Assembly (NCBI GenBank): GCA_022508805.1
Contig: JAFLUM010000007.1
Location: 1 to 64,000 of the forward strand
Direction of reading: 5' to 3'
DNA length: 64,000 nt
From: Oscillospiraceae bacterium
GTDB lineage: Bacteria > Bacillota > Clostridia > Oscillospirales > Acutalibacteraceae
Shown: piece by piece, positions 35,565 through 42,830 of the stretch
Position numbering within the stretch: position 1 is the first letter of the stretch
How the letters are laid out: each line of letters begins with the position of its first letter
Notes under the pieces: generated by a model
The model's database searches: none
Told to the model about the DNA's origin: nothing
The model's input: only the letters and a program-made list of their open reading frames with translations
Program-made: the position numbers and the translations under genes

Positions 35565-36338
35565 ATGACCGAAAAAGAATTGCGTAAACTAAAGCGGAGC
35601 GATTATCTCCAGTTGCTCCTCACCCAAGGAAAAGATATGTCTGCAGTGCAAACCCGTCTTGATGAGACGACGGAGGAGATTGGACAACTGCAGGCTGCTA
35701 ACGAACACCTGAAAGCCAAACTGAACGAGAAAGACGAACAGATCGAAAAGCTCAAAGAACGTTTGGACGACAAGGATGCCACAATCAGTGCGCTTCGCCG
35801 AGAAATCGAGGAGATGAAGACCAGCCGAAGGATCGAGCTGGAGGAATTCGGCTCTATTGCCATGGCATCACTGAGTCTCAACGGTGTCTTTGAAGCGGCG
35901 CAGGAAGCGGCAGATCAGTATCTATACAATATTCGCGTCATACACGATGAACTGATGGCCAAACGCCAGGCGGAAAAAGCAAAGCAGGAAAATTTGAAAA
36001 AAGCCATACAGACGGCGCATCCGGCACCGCAGCCTCTCCAACCGGAAGCATATTCGATGCCGCAGGCACTTCAACAGGAAGCGTATCCCATGCCGCAGGC
36101 ACCCAAGCCTGAAGCGTATCCCATACCGCAGGCACCTAAGCCTGAAGCGTATCCCATACCGCAGGCGCCTAAGCCTGAAACCTATCCCATGCCGCAGGTG
36201 TCCAAACCTGAAGCGTATCCTATACCACAGGCGCCCAAGCCTGAAACCTATCCTATACCGCAGGCACCCAAGCCTGAAGCATATCCGACACAAAGAATCG
36301 GGTTGTTTGACAGATTGTTCGGGCGCGGCACACGATAA
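35565..36338 (+). CDS. Coiled-coil protein with C-terminal 11-residue Pro-rich repeats
   Basis: A 257-residue protein starting at the ATG after GAGGTTACAAT. The opening MTEKELRKLKRSDYLQLLL is a recurrent N-terminus in Clostridia, in small proteins near SipW/sortase loci. A coiled coil (~40-120) follows, then a helical region, then about eight copies of an 11-residue repeat (PKPEAYPIPQA and variants), ending GLFDRLFGRGTR. No signal peptide, so it is probably cytoplasmic. It lies between the two signal peptidase genes, which suggests a part in secretion or assembly of the fibres. The 33-bp DNA repeats can expand or contract. Confidence 0.7.
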   Translation: MTEKELRKLKRSDYLQLLLTQGKDMSAVQTRLDETTEEIGQLQAANEHLKAKLNEKDEQIEKLKERLDDKDATISALRREIEEMKTSRRIELEEFGSIAMASLSLNGVFEAAQEAADQYLYNIRVIHDELMAKRQAEKAKQENLKKAIQTAHPAPQPLQPEAYSMPQALQQEAYPMPQAPKPEAYPIPQAPKPEAYPIPQAPKPETYPMPQVSKPEAYPIPQAPKPETYPIPQAPKPEAYPTQRIGLFDRLFGRGTR

Positions 36339-36366
36339 ACTTGTTGCACAGGGAGGATAAACCTGT

Positions 36367-36954
36367 ATGAGCAAAAAAGAAAATACTTTAGAGTTGCCAA
36401 GCCTTGATCAGCTTGCCGAGGAGCTTGAGCGAGAACAGTATAGAACGAACTACAGACGAGTGCTGAGAAGCACGCTGTTTTCCCTCCTAACGGTAGCGGC
36501 TGTGGCGGTTTTGGTTGCAGTGCTGTTGCTACCGATCCTGCAAATCACAGGCTCGTCCATGACAAACACTCTGCAAGACGGCGATATTGTTGTGGCGTTC
36601 AGCGGCTCGTCCTATAAAACGGGAGATGTCATCGCGTTTTACTACAACAACGAGATATTGGTCAAGCGAGTCATTGCCACGGCCGGTGACTGGGTCAATA
36701 TTGACGACGAAGGCAATGTTTTTGTAAATGACAAGCCTTTGGATGAGCCTTACATCACCGATAAATCCTTGGGACAGTGTAATATTGAGATGCCTTACCA
36801 GGTACCCGACGGTCGCTGTTTTATCATGGGCGATCACCGCTCCACCAGTATTGACAGCCGTAACACAGCCGTAGGCTGCATAAGCAACGATATGGTCGTC
36901 GGTAAGATCTTTATACGTATCTGGCCCTTTGAAGAAATCTCTGTGATCGAGTGA
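36367..36954 (+). CDS. lepB: Signal peptidase I (LepB, Ser/Lys type)
   Basis: A 195-residue protease with one N-terminal membrane span (~36-57), Ser64 in TGSSMTNTL and Lys100 in LVKRVIA, and the C-terminal signature MGDHRSTSIDSR. It follows a GGGAGG site. Having both a SipW-type and a LepB-type peptidase in one operon suggests that different precursors of the locus use different enzymes. It is the last gene before a convergent terminator. Confidence 0.9.
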   Translation: MSKKENTLELPSLDQLAEELEREQYRTNYRRVLRSTLFSLLTVAAVAVLVAVLLLPILQITGSSMTNTLQDGDIVVAFSGSSYKTGDVIAFYYNNEILVKRVIATAGDWVNIDDEGNVFVNDKPLDEPYITDKSLGQCNIEMPYQVPDGRCFIMGDHRSTSIDSRNTAVGCISNDMVVGKIFIRIWPFEEISVIE

Positions 36955-37036
36955 TCGGACTAAACGAAATAAAGCCTGACGAGGAAATTCTTCACTTCCG
37001 TTCCATGGGCGGAACTCCCCCACATTACCACAAAAA

Positions 37037-37064
37037 AAGACCACACAACAGTGTGGTCTTTATT
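37037..37064. terminator. Bidirectional terminator between lepB and the LPETG hybrid pilin
   Basis: The perfect stem AAGACCACAC/GTGTGGTCTT with a four-base loop has an A-run before it and a T-rich run after it, so it can serve both convergent genes. Confidence 0.85.
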
Positions 37065-37075
37065 ATTTGTCATAA

Positions 37076-38881
37076 TTAGGCTTGTCGGCGACGCCTTTTG
37101 ATTCCCGGTAACAGGAGCAGTGCGATTGCTATCATTCCGCCGCCGATAACGGTGAACAGCGTTGTGCCGATACCGCCTGTCTCCGGCAGAAGTACGCCGG
37201 GATTGTCGGGAGGAGTTGGCTCGTCGGGCTTGTTTTTAATGGTTATTCCGTTTTCAGAGTCGCTGTCTTTATAGTCCCAACTGTAGTTGCATTGCTCCAC
37301 AATGCGTGCAGTTCCTGTAGCTCTCAGGTCACCGTCCGATCCACCCAATTCTATCTGATATCCGCCTTTCGCTTCCGCCATCGGCCGGATCATCCCTTCA
37401 TTCGAATTCAAGCTCATCTCGCTGACCCCATTGCTCTGCGGATCCCAATTCCAATCCGCATTGCGGGGGTCGATGGGATTACCTTCACCATCGTACTGCG
37501 CCGGTATGAAATTATAGACGATCGCTAAACGTCCCGCGCGAGGAAGAGAATACCCGTCGATGTCGGTGAGTTCCGTACCCGTGGCCATAACAAGCAGAGA
37601 ATCCGCCGTCTCACCCGGGTTGAGGATCTCATTATAGTAGTAATAGCCATCGTCCGAATCATAAGTCCAGCTGTCGCCGTTATATATTGCCTCAAAGTCT
37701 CCGAGACTTTCTCCGTTTATGTAACCTTCGTAGCTGTCATATGCCTTGACTCTGACACAGACAGGCTGAGCTTCTGTTGCATTTGAAAGAGTCACCTCAT
37801 TCAAATCCCCGCTCGTCTGCCTATCAAAGGTCACACCGCCGGTACCGTTGGGATGCTCATTATCATAGCGCAAATGCGTTTCAAGAACTCCGGGTTGGTT
37901 CATCCAGCTTACATAGTCGTTAGGAACCTCCATGCCATAGGCATAGAAAAAGTGCGGATTCGAATCAAGCACATAGCCTGCAGGCGCCTTCGTCTCTACC
38001 CAAGCATAGAGTGTATTGTCGTCAAGGAGCGGCGCATCGAGCACAATGTCGCCGTTTTTGTCGGTGGTATAAGTGCCCACGCAGTACAGGGTGACGAAGC
38101 CTTCCCCTTCAACATAGGCAGTAATTGTATCATCCGAGGGGTAGCCGTCCACAAAACGGGTGGCATAGAGTTTGAACTCAGCATCGGGCAGTCTTAATCC
38201 TGTCTCGCCCTCCTTGTGAAGGATGATCTTCTTTTGCGAGTGGGCATTTCTGTCCACCTTCAAGCTGATTGTCTTATGGTAAATCCAATTGCCGTCGTTT
38301 GCCGTTACGGTATCATCGCCGCCCTCGTTGGTAGGCAGGGTTACCAAAACCGGCGAGAAAACATATTCGTAATTTACATATGTCACGGCAGAGGCATAAA
38401 ACGATTCGCCGGTATCCTCATCTTTAATTTCTTTGACATATGCTCTGTCCTGATCTACTCCGCGAGCGACTACCAGATACAGACCTGCCTCAAGATCCTC
38501 GATCGGCGTATTCAGTGGAAGACCTGATTGGAAATCTCCCATATATCCGTCATCCGTAGCTATCAGCAACGCCTTCTGAGCGAGAGCTTTCGTGTCAACT
38601 TTACCGCCTTCAGTGCCCAGATCATCAGCCAGCGCCGTAAAAGCGGGCTGAACATCAAAGGTTAGCCCATCTTGAAGATAGGCAACACGGTAGATATCGA
38701 TCGCAAAATTATTCACCAACTCCGCGGTAACGTCCGGATCGTCACTGAGGTGAGCTGTCACCGTGAGACTGCAAAGGCTATTCAGATCCGGCGCAGAGGC
38801 AGCACTTCCGATGCCAACAAGCGGTATCACCAGCAGACACACGGTCAACAGCGCCGCTATGCGTTTCCACAGTCCTTTCAA
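37076..38881 (-). CDS. LPETG pilin combining pilin-like, Cna_B and TasA-like regions
   Basis: A 601-residue precursor starting at TTG, ten bases after AAGGAG; no in-frame ATG gives a signal peptide. After the signal comes a pilin-like region like the protein at 28.0 kb (NTPIEDLEAGLYLVVARG; GNWIYHKTISLKVD). A Cna_B domain follows with E-box WVETKAPAGYVL. Next, about residues 370-480 resemble the TasA-like protein at 27.5 kb (EVTLSNATEAQPVCVRVKAY; DGYYYYNEILNPGE; DPRNADWN), followed by GGYQIELGGSDG. It ends LLPETGGIGTTLFTVIGGG with KRRRRQA. Likely a minor or linker pilin. It has its own promoter and upstream repeats. Confidence 0.82.
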   Translation of the reverse strand: MKGLWKRIAALLTVCLLVIPLVGIGSAASAPDLNSLCSLTVTAHLSDDPDVTAELVNNFAIDIYRVAYLQDGLTFDVQPAFTALADDLGTEGGKVDTKALAQKALLIATDDGYMGDFQSGLPLNTPIEDLEAGLYLVVARGVDQDRAYVKEIKDEDTGESFYASAVTYVNYEYVFSPVLVTLPTNEGGDDTVTANDGNWIYHKTISLKVDRNAHSQKKIILHKEGETGLRLPDAEFKLYATRFVDGYPSDDTITAYVEGEGFVTLYCVGTYTTDKNGDIVLDAPLLDDNTLYAWVETKAPAGYVLDSNPHFFYAYGMEVPNDYVSWMNQPGVLETHLRYDNEHPNGTGGVTFDRQTSGDLNEVTLSNATEAQPVCVRVKAYDSYEGYINGESLGDFEAIYNGDSWTYDSDDGYYYYNEILNPGETADSLLVMATGTELTDIDGYSLPRAGRLAIVYNFIPAQYDGEGNPIDPRNADWNWDPQSNGVSEMSLNSNEGMIRPMAEAKGGYQIELGGSDGDLRATGTARIVEQCNYSWDYKDSDSENGITIKNKPDEPTPPDNPGVLLPETGGIGTTLFTVIGGGMIAIALLLLPGIKRRRRQA

Positions 38882-38925
38882 ACGATGTCATCTCCTTATA
38901 TTACAATTTTCCATGATGATGGTTA

Positions 38926-38954
38926 ATTTTACCTCAAAACCCGTTGACCGTCAA
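38926..38954 (-). promoter_or_regulatory. Promoter of the hybrid pilin gene
   Basis: On the minus strand TTGACG and TAAAAT are separated by 17 bases, about 45 bases before the TTG start codon. Confidence 0.6.
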
Positions 38955-38970
38955 TGCGAACAAGTCATCC

Positions 38971-38998
38971 TTAACAGATTCTTAACAGATCTTTAACA
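38971..38998 (-). promoter_or_regulatory. Three TTAACA boxes at exact 11-bp period
   Basis: TTAACA occurs at 38971, 38982 and 38993, just upstream of the hybrid pilin promoter. Direct TTAACA-type repeats at 11-bp spacing are the known binding pattern of PhoP/PhoB-class (OmpR-family) response regulators. No regulator gene is adjacent. Confidence 0.55.
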
Positions 38999-39069
38999 GA
39001 ATCAAAATAAAAACGCTGTTTCTGCATACGTGATATTCTTAACGGTGAATATCAATAAAAAACGGCAGA

Positions 39070-40278
39070 TCACTCTGCCGCCTTAAAATTATATATAGGT
39101 TTAATGCGTGCGATAATTTCTGCTGTAGGCTTAATATTCTCAATAATCTCGTCCATATTTTTGTATGCCATAGGAGACTCATCAAGGGTTGAGGTATTTA
39201 CACAGGTGGTATAAATACCCGCCATTTGCTTCTCATACTCTTCCATAGTGAGTTTTTCGAAAGCGGCGGAGCGGGACATCAGTCGCCCTGCACCGTGAGG
39301 CGCAGAATTGTTCCAATCCTCATTGCCCTTGCCTATGCAAATAAGGCTTCCGTCACGCATATTGATGGGTATCAGGAGCTTTTCACCGACCTTTGCAGAT
39401 ACCGAACCTTTACGGAGTATCATTTCATCAACGTCGATATAATTATGGATGGTCTGGAAAGAATCATAACCGATAAGACCCGTCTTTTGCAGTAAAATTT
39501 CTGCCATCTTCTCACGGTTACGCTTTGCGAATTGCTGACAGATACTGATATCGTGTAAATAATCCTCCATAAAAGTGCCGTAGAGGTAGCAAAGCTCGTA
39601 AGGCATCGTTGGCGCTTTCTCCTCCCACTCTTTTGCTAAAGCCACGAGAGTTGCCTGAATTTCACTTCTTCTCCCCGTTTCTTTATAGGTGCGTATGATC
39701 TCATCTCTCTTTTTGAAATACTCTTCCTTACCTGCGTTCAAATCGACAGCGATTTTCTGATAAAATGTAGCCACCTGTGTGCCGAGATTTCGGCTGCCGG
39801 AATGGATAATAAGATATTTATTGCCGTCAGCATCAGCATCGATTTCAATAAAGTGATTTCCACCGCCCAAAGTACCGAGACTTCTTTCAAGTCTTTTGGT
39901 ATCTTTAAGATTACGGTAGCAACGAAGCTGTGTCAAATCAAATCTTTCCTGTCTCCCCTCCCATACATTCATCCCACAGGGAATGGTATGCGCCGCCTCA
40001 TCAAATTTTTCAAAATCAATATCAATATTGCCAAGGCTTACGGTGTACATACCGCAGCCGATGTCTACACCCACCATATTGGGAACGACTTTATCCGCAA
40101 TGGTCATTGTAGTACCGATAGTGCATCCTTTTCCTGCGTGGACATCGGGCATAATACGAATTTTAGAATTCTTGAAAGCCTCTTCATTGCATACTGATTC
40201 AATCTGCCCGTATGCAGTAGGCTCAAGCTCGTTTGTATAACATATGGCAGTATTAAACTTGCCGACTATCTCTATCAT
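39070..40278 (-). CDS. rtcB: RtcB-type RNA ligase
   Basis: A 402-residue RtcB, which joins RNA ends carrying 2',3'-cyclic phosphate or 3'-phosphate to a 5'-OH using GTP and Mn2+. Visible motifs are PDVHAGKGCTIGTTM, the metal Cys in VGVDIGCGM, the SGSRNLG segment and PHGAGRLMSR, whose His is guanylylated. I start at the ATG after GAAAGGAGAATTGCT, 20 codons into the longest frame. It follows the slipin gene by 13 bp, and the slipin-RtcB pair is known from RNA-repair neighbourhoods. No RtcA or archease gene is seen. Confidence 0.93.
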   Translation of the reverse strand: MIEIVGKFNTAICYTNELEPTAYGQIESVCNEEAFKNSKIRIMPDVHAGKGCTIGTTMTIADKVVPNMVGVDIGCGMYTVSLGNIDIDFEKFDEAAHTIPCGMNVWEGRQERFDLTQLRCYRNLKDTKRLERSLGTLGGGNHFIEIDADADGNKYLIIHSGSRNLGTQVATFYQKIAVDLNAGKEEYFKKRDEIIRTYKETGRRSEIQATLVALAKEWEEKAPTMPYELCYLYGTFMEDYLHDISICQQFAKRNREKMAEILLQKTGLIGYDSFQTIHNYIDVDEMILRKGSVSAKVGEKLLIPINMRDGSLICIGKGNEDWNNSAPHGAGRLMSRSAAFEKLTMEEYEKQMAGIYTTCVNTSTLDESPMAYKNMDEIIENIKPTAEIIARIKPIYNFKAAE

Positions 40279-40291
40279 AGCAATTCTCCTT

Positions 40292-41392
40292 TCATGTGTT
40301 ACCTCTAAGAATACCTGTAAGCTGTGAAAGAACATCACCGTTGCCGTTCAAATTGATGTTGCCGACATTCTCGCAGATACGCTCAACGAACTCCAGCTCT
40401 TTGAGCTTGTAAAGAGTTTGGTTCTCATCCATCAGTTTTGCGGTGTTAAGCAAGGACCTGGTAGAAGCAACCTCCTCGCGGCGAGTAATAACATTCGCCT
40501 GAGCACGTTTTTCGGCAACTAAAACAGTATTCATAATCTCACGGATCTCACCGGGAAGAATGATATCTTTTACCCCTGCATCCGTGATTTCAACAAACAA
40601 CTCTTTTTCTTTTGCTTTCAGTTTTTCAAATACAAACTCAGACATTCGGTCCTTGTTTTCAAGAATCTCATCAAGTTTGTATTTGCCCACATACTCGCGA
40701 AGAGCAAGCTGCGCAGCAACGTGCATTTGCTCGGCAAAGTCATCGATCTCAGTGGAAATCTTCACATAATCGGTTACTCGGTAATTGCAAACAAAATTGA
40801 TGCGAAGAGAAACCTTATCCTGCGTCAAGATCTCCTGACCCGTAATATCCATCTGAGTAAGTCTTGTGTCAACAAAATCTACGTCAATTTTAACGCCGTT
40901 TTTCCAAAAGTAATATGTACCTGCATCCAAAATCTTGACGAATTTTTGATTGAAGTAGAGCCTTGCTTTTTGATATTCCAAGACCTCAATCTTAGTGTAA
41001 TAAATTGAAGGAATCTTAGAGAAAATGTACTCGGGCACTTCTGCAGATACCTCAGGCGTAGAAATATCCACGATTTTATACTCGTGCTTATCTATAACAG
41101 ACCAAAAGGCATACTTGCCGCGGCGAAGCACCGAACTAAACTTTCCGTTCACGAAATGAAGCGCTAATTTCTCGTCAGCGACCTCAATAACCGAAACGGA
41201 ATTTGTGACAGCTTTATCATTAAGAATGGTATCCAATGCACATATATTAGAAGCAATAGGCTGATTCAAGTCTGCTGTTTCGATTTCTTTACCGCCGTAA
41301 ATATAGTATTTTCCTGCAGTAAGCATTTTTACATACTTACCGTTCTTAAAAAGAAAGCCTCTTTGATTTTCGTTGATAATAATCTTTTTCAT
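40292..41392 (-). CDS. Slipin/SPFH (band 7) family protein
   Basis: A 366-residue SPFH protein. Two N-terminal repeats with NENQRGFLFKNGKYVKML- and EVADEKLALHFVNGKFSSVL-like sequences precede the band-7 domain (~residues 130-300), which has QEILTQDKVSLRINFVCNYRV and a VLVAEKRAQANVITRREEVA helix. There is no clear N-terminal membrane span, as in the bacterial slipins that accompany RtcB. Its role in RNA repair is unknown; membrane or oligomeric scaffolding is a guess. The start follows GGAGG, and the leader carries strong RNA structure. Confidence 0.85.
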   Translation of the reverse strand: MKKIIINENQRGFLFKNGKYVKMLTAGKYYIYGGKEIETADLNQPIASNICALDTILNDKAVTNSVSVIEVADEKLALHFVNGKFSSVLRRGKYAFWSVIDKHEYKIVDISTPEVSAEVPEYIFSKIPSIYYTKIEVLEYQKARLYFNQKFVKILDAGTYYFWKNGVKIDVDFVDTRLTQMDITGQEILTQDKVSLRINFVCNYRVTDYVKISTEIDDFAEQMHVAAQLALREYVGKYKLDEILENKDRMSEFVFEKLKAKEKELFVEITDAGVKDIILPGEIREIMNTVLVAEKRAQANVITRREEVASTRSLLNTAKLMDENQTLYKLKELEFVERICENVGNINLNGNGDVLSQLTGILRGNT

Positions 41393-41473
41393 AATATGTA
41401 AACCCTCCTAAAGGTAAAAATACAGTCACAATTACTCATGCAAACACTTGCGGCCGAAAATTTGAGCGGTCGC

Positions 41474-41509
41474 GCGTATAAGCGGAAAGATAACTTTTGG
41501 CTTATATGC
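41474..41509 (-). promoter_or_regulatory. Long hairpin in the slipin leader
   Basis: GCGTATAAGC pairs with GCTTATATGC (10 bp with one G-T pair), with an inner AAAG/CTTT stem and a short loop. No T-run follows. It lies about 85-115 bases before the slipin start codon on the transcribed strand. Confidence 0.45.
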
Positions 41510-41599
41510 TTGATTCACGGTATCCGTTCTCGGGCAAGGCAGATGCCGCACTGCATCCTTCAAAAATAACTTTTTGCTTTCAGCCGAGTAATTGCAGCT

Positions 41600-41785
41600 T
41601 TAAAAATGACGTTCTCGCGTGCTTTCGCACACCGTCTTTTTGCCGTTTCCGGCATTTACCAAACCACTGGCGATATGCTCTTATTGCATACGGCGGGATT
41701 CGAACCCGCGATAGACGGACTTTAGGGGAGTTGAACCCCATCTGTCAGAGCTTTTGAGACTCATCAGATTGCCAAAGAGCAAGAG
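41600..41785 (-). ncRNA. tRNA-like structured RNA (candidate bacterial Y-RNA-like) upstream of slipin-rtcB
   Basis: On the minus strand, TGCTCTT (41781-41775) pairs with AAGAGCA (41682-41676) to close a 7-bp helix. Inside are three hairpins: ATCTG/CAGAT with inner GAG/CTC (41769-41740), GGGG-TTCAACT-CCCC (41739-41725) and a canonical T-arm GCGGG-TTCGAAT-CCCGC (41709-41693). Both last loops fit the T-loop consensus TTCRANY. There is no CCA end and no usable tRNA cloverleaf spacing. Downstream come TGCCG-GAAA-CGGCA and GACG..GTGC-GAAA-GCAC..CGTC, then ATTTTT, which may terminate it. Known bacterial Y RNAs mimic tRNA and some neighbour rtcB. Exact ends are uncertain. Confidence 0.55.
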
Positions 41786-41904
41786 TTTCCTTCGGGCATA
41801 CACGTCGGCATAGCCTTGTGCACCGCAGTGAAAGTATTTCAAACACACGCTTGAAGTAACCTTGCAAGCATATTTTACCAATTAAAAATTCGTTAAACAC
41901 GGAA

Positions 41905-41940
41905 AAAAAGCTGCGAACTCATTTAAGTTCACAGCTTTTT
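41905..41940 (-). terminator. Terminator overlapping the end of the second WYL gene
   Basis: AAAAAGCTGCGAACT pairs with AGTTCACAGCTTTTT (one mismatch) and on the minus strand is followed by TTTTTTTCC. It would separate the WYL genes from the downstream RNA and slipin-rtcB unit. Confidence 0.75.
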
Positions 41941-42830
41941 TGTCTTTGCAAGCGTTCTATAATCAGATTTCTGAAATCATTCGGCCCAATAACCTCAACC
42001 ATAGGTCCGAAACTCAAAATGCGAATTACCATTTCGGTTTCATCGTCCTTGTCGTATTTAATATGTACGGTATAATGCTTTTTATCAACACGTTCCGCCC
42101 GCTTTTCAAAATGAGCGAAATGGAGCAAACATCTTTCAAGGGCATTTCTGTCATCACGGATGCGAAGTGTAACTGTTCTTTTTTCCGACACGGGGGAATT
42201 TTGTTGTATAAAACCGCCAACGGCACATTTTTCACAGGACACTATCCGAGCGAGATTTACTGTGCCGCCGTAACGGCATCCAATATTGATAAGTCTGAAT
42301 TTATCATCCTTTTCGGAGTATTCCAACCGCTGTGGCATCAATGACATTGAAATAATATTACCCTTCCGATTGACCGTTTTAATTTTAAGCGGCTGTTTTT
42401 CCTTTAAGGCGGACAAGATCGTTCTGAATCTTTCAATATATCCCTCATCCTCAAAGGGATCACCGTCACCGTATTTGTCATAAATTATATAGTCGGCAGG
42501 AGTGAACAGCGGTTCGACATCGTCAAGACCGTTGAATTCAATATCAAACAGCTTTATACGCGGATCGAGAGATATCGCTTTCAGCCATTGTTTTTGTATA
42601 AGCGTGGGCGGCATTGTGGGCTTATGTTTTATAGGTGTTGTCATATCTGCCCTTACAAGCTGCCACTTTTCGCTTTTAAGTGACGGCAGAACAGTCAGCA
42701 TACTTTCTCCGAAAGCATTATCGTAAACAATTTGGTTAAGCTCTTTTTCGTCCCTTTCACCGCTGATAATTTGAGCAATTATTTTTGCCACAGCATTATA
42801 GTAAACGGAATAAATTTCGTTAAATATCAT
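41919..42830 (-). CDS. WYL-domain protein (second of pair)
   Basis: A 303-residue protein whose middle and C-terminal parts (~130-300) resemble the WYL domain plus C-terminal extension: KIKTVNRKGNIISMSLMPQRLEYSEKD and VTLRIRDDRNALERCLLHFAHFEK. The exact W-Y-L triplet is degenerate, as is common in paired WYL proteins. It lacks an obvious helix-turn-helix. Its start overlaps the end of the first WYL gene by four bases, so they are probably made together and may work as a heteromer. WYL proteins are thought to sense ligands, possibly nucleic acids, next to RNA or DNA repair genes. Confidence 0.75.
   Translation of the reverse strand: MIFNEIYSVYYNAVAKIIAQIISGERDEKELNQIVYDNAFGESMLTVLPSLKSEKWQLVRADMTTPIKHKPTMPPTLIQKQWLKAISLDPRIKLFDIEFNGLDDVEPLFTPADYIIYDKYGDGDPFEDEGYIERFRTILSALKEKQPLKIKTVNRKGNIISMSLMPQRLEYSEKDDKFRLINIGCRYGGTVNLARIVSCEKCAVGGFIQQNSPVSEKRTVTLRIRDDRNALERCLLHFAHFEKRAERVDKKHYTVHIKYDKDDETEMVIRILSFGPMVEVIGPNDFRNLIIERLQRQKSCELK

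Noticed and set aside
36040-36290. CRISPR-like array of 33-bp repeats
   Set aside because: The repeats are in frame, have no unique spacers and encode 11-residue protein repeats.
41676-41781. A standard tRNA gene
   Set aside because: A perfect T-arm and a 7-bp closing stem are present, but arm spacing, the 30-base first hairpin, the second T-loop-like arm and the missing CCA-type end do not fit a tRNA.
41859-41890. Sigma-54 promoter for the slipin-rtcB unit, as in E. coli rtcBA
   Set aside because: A GG...GC pair is present, but the spacing is two bases too long and no sigma-54 activator is encoded nearby.
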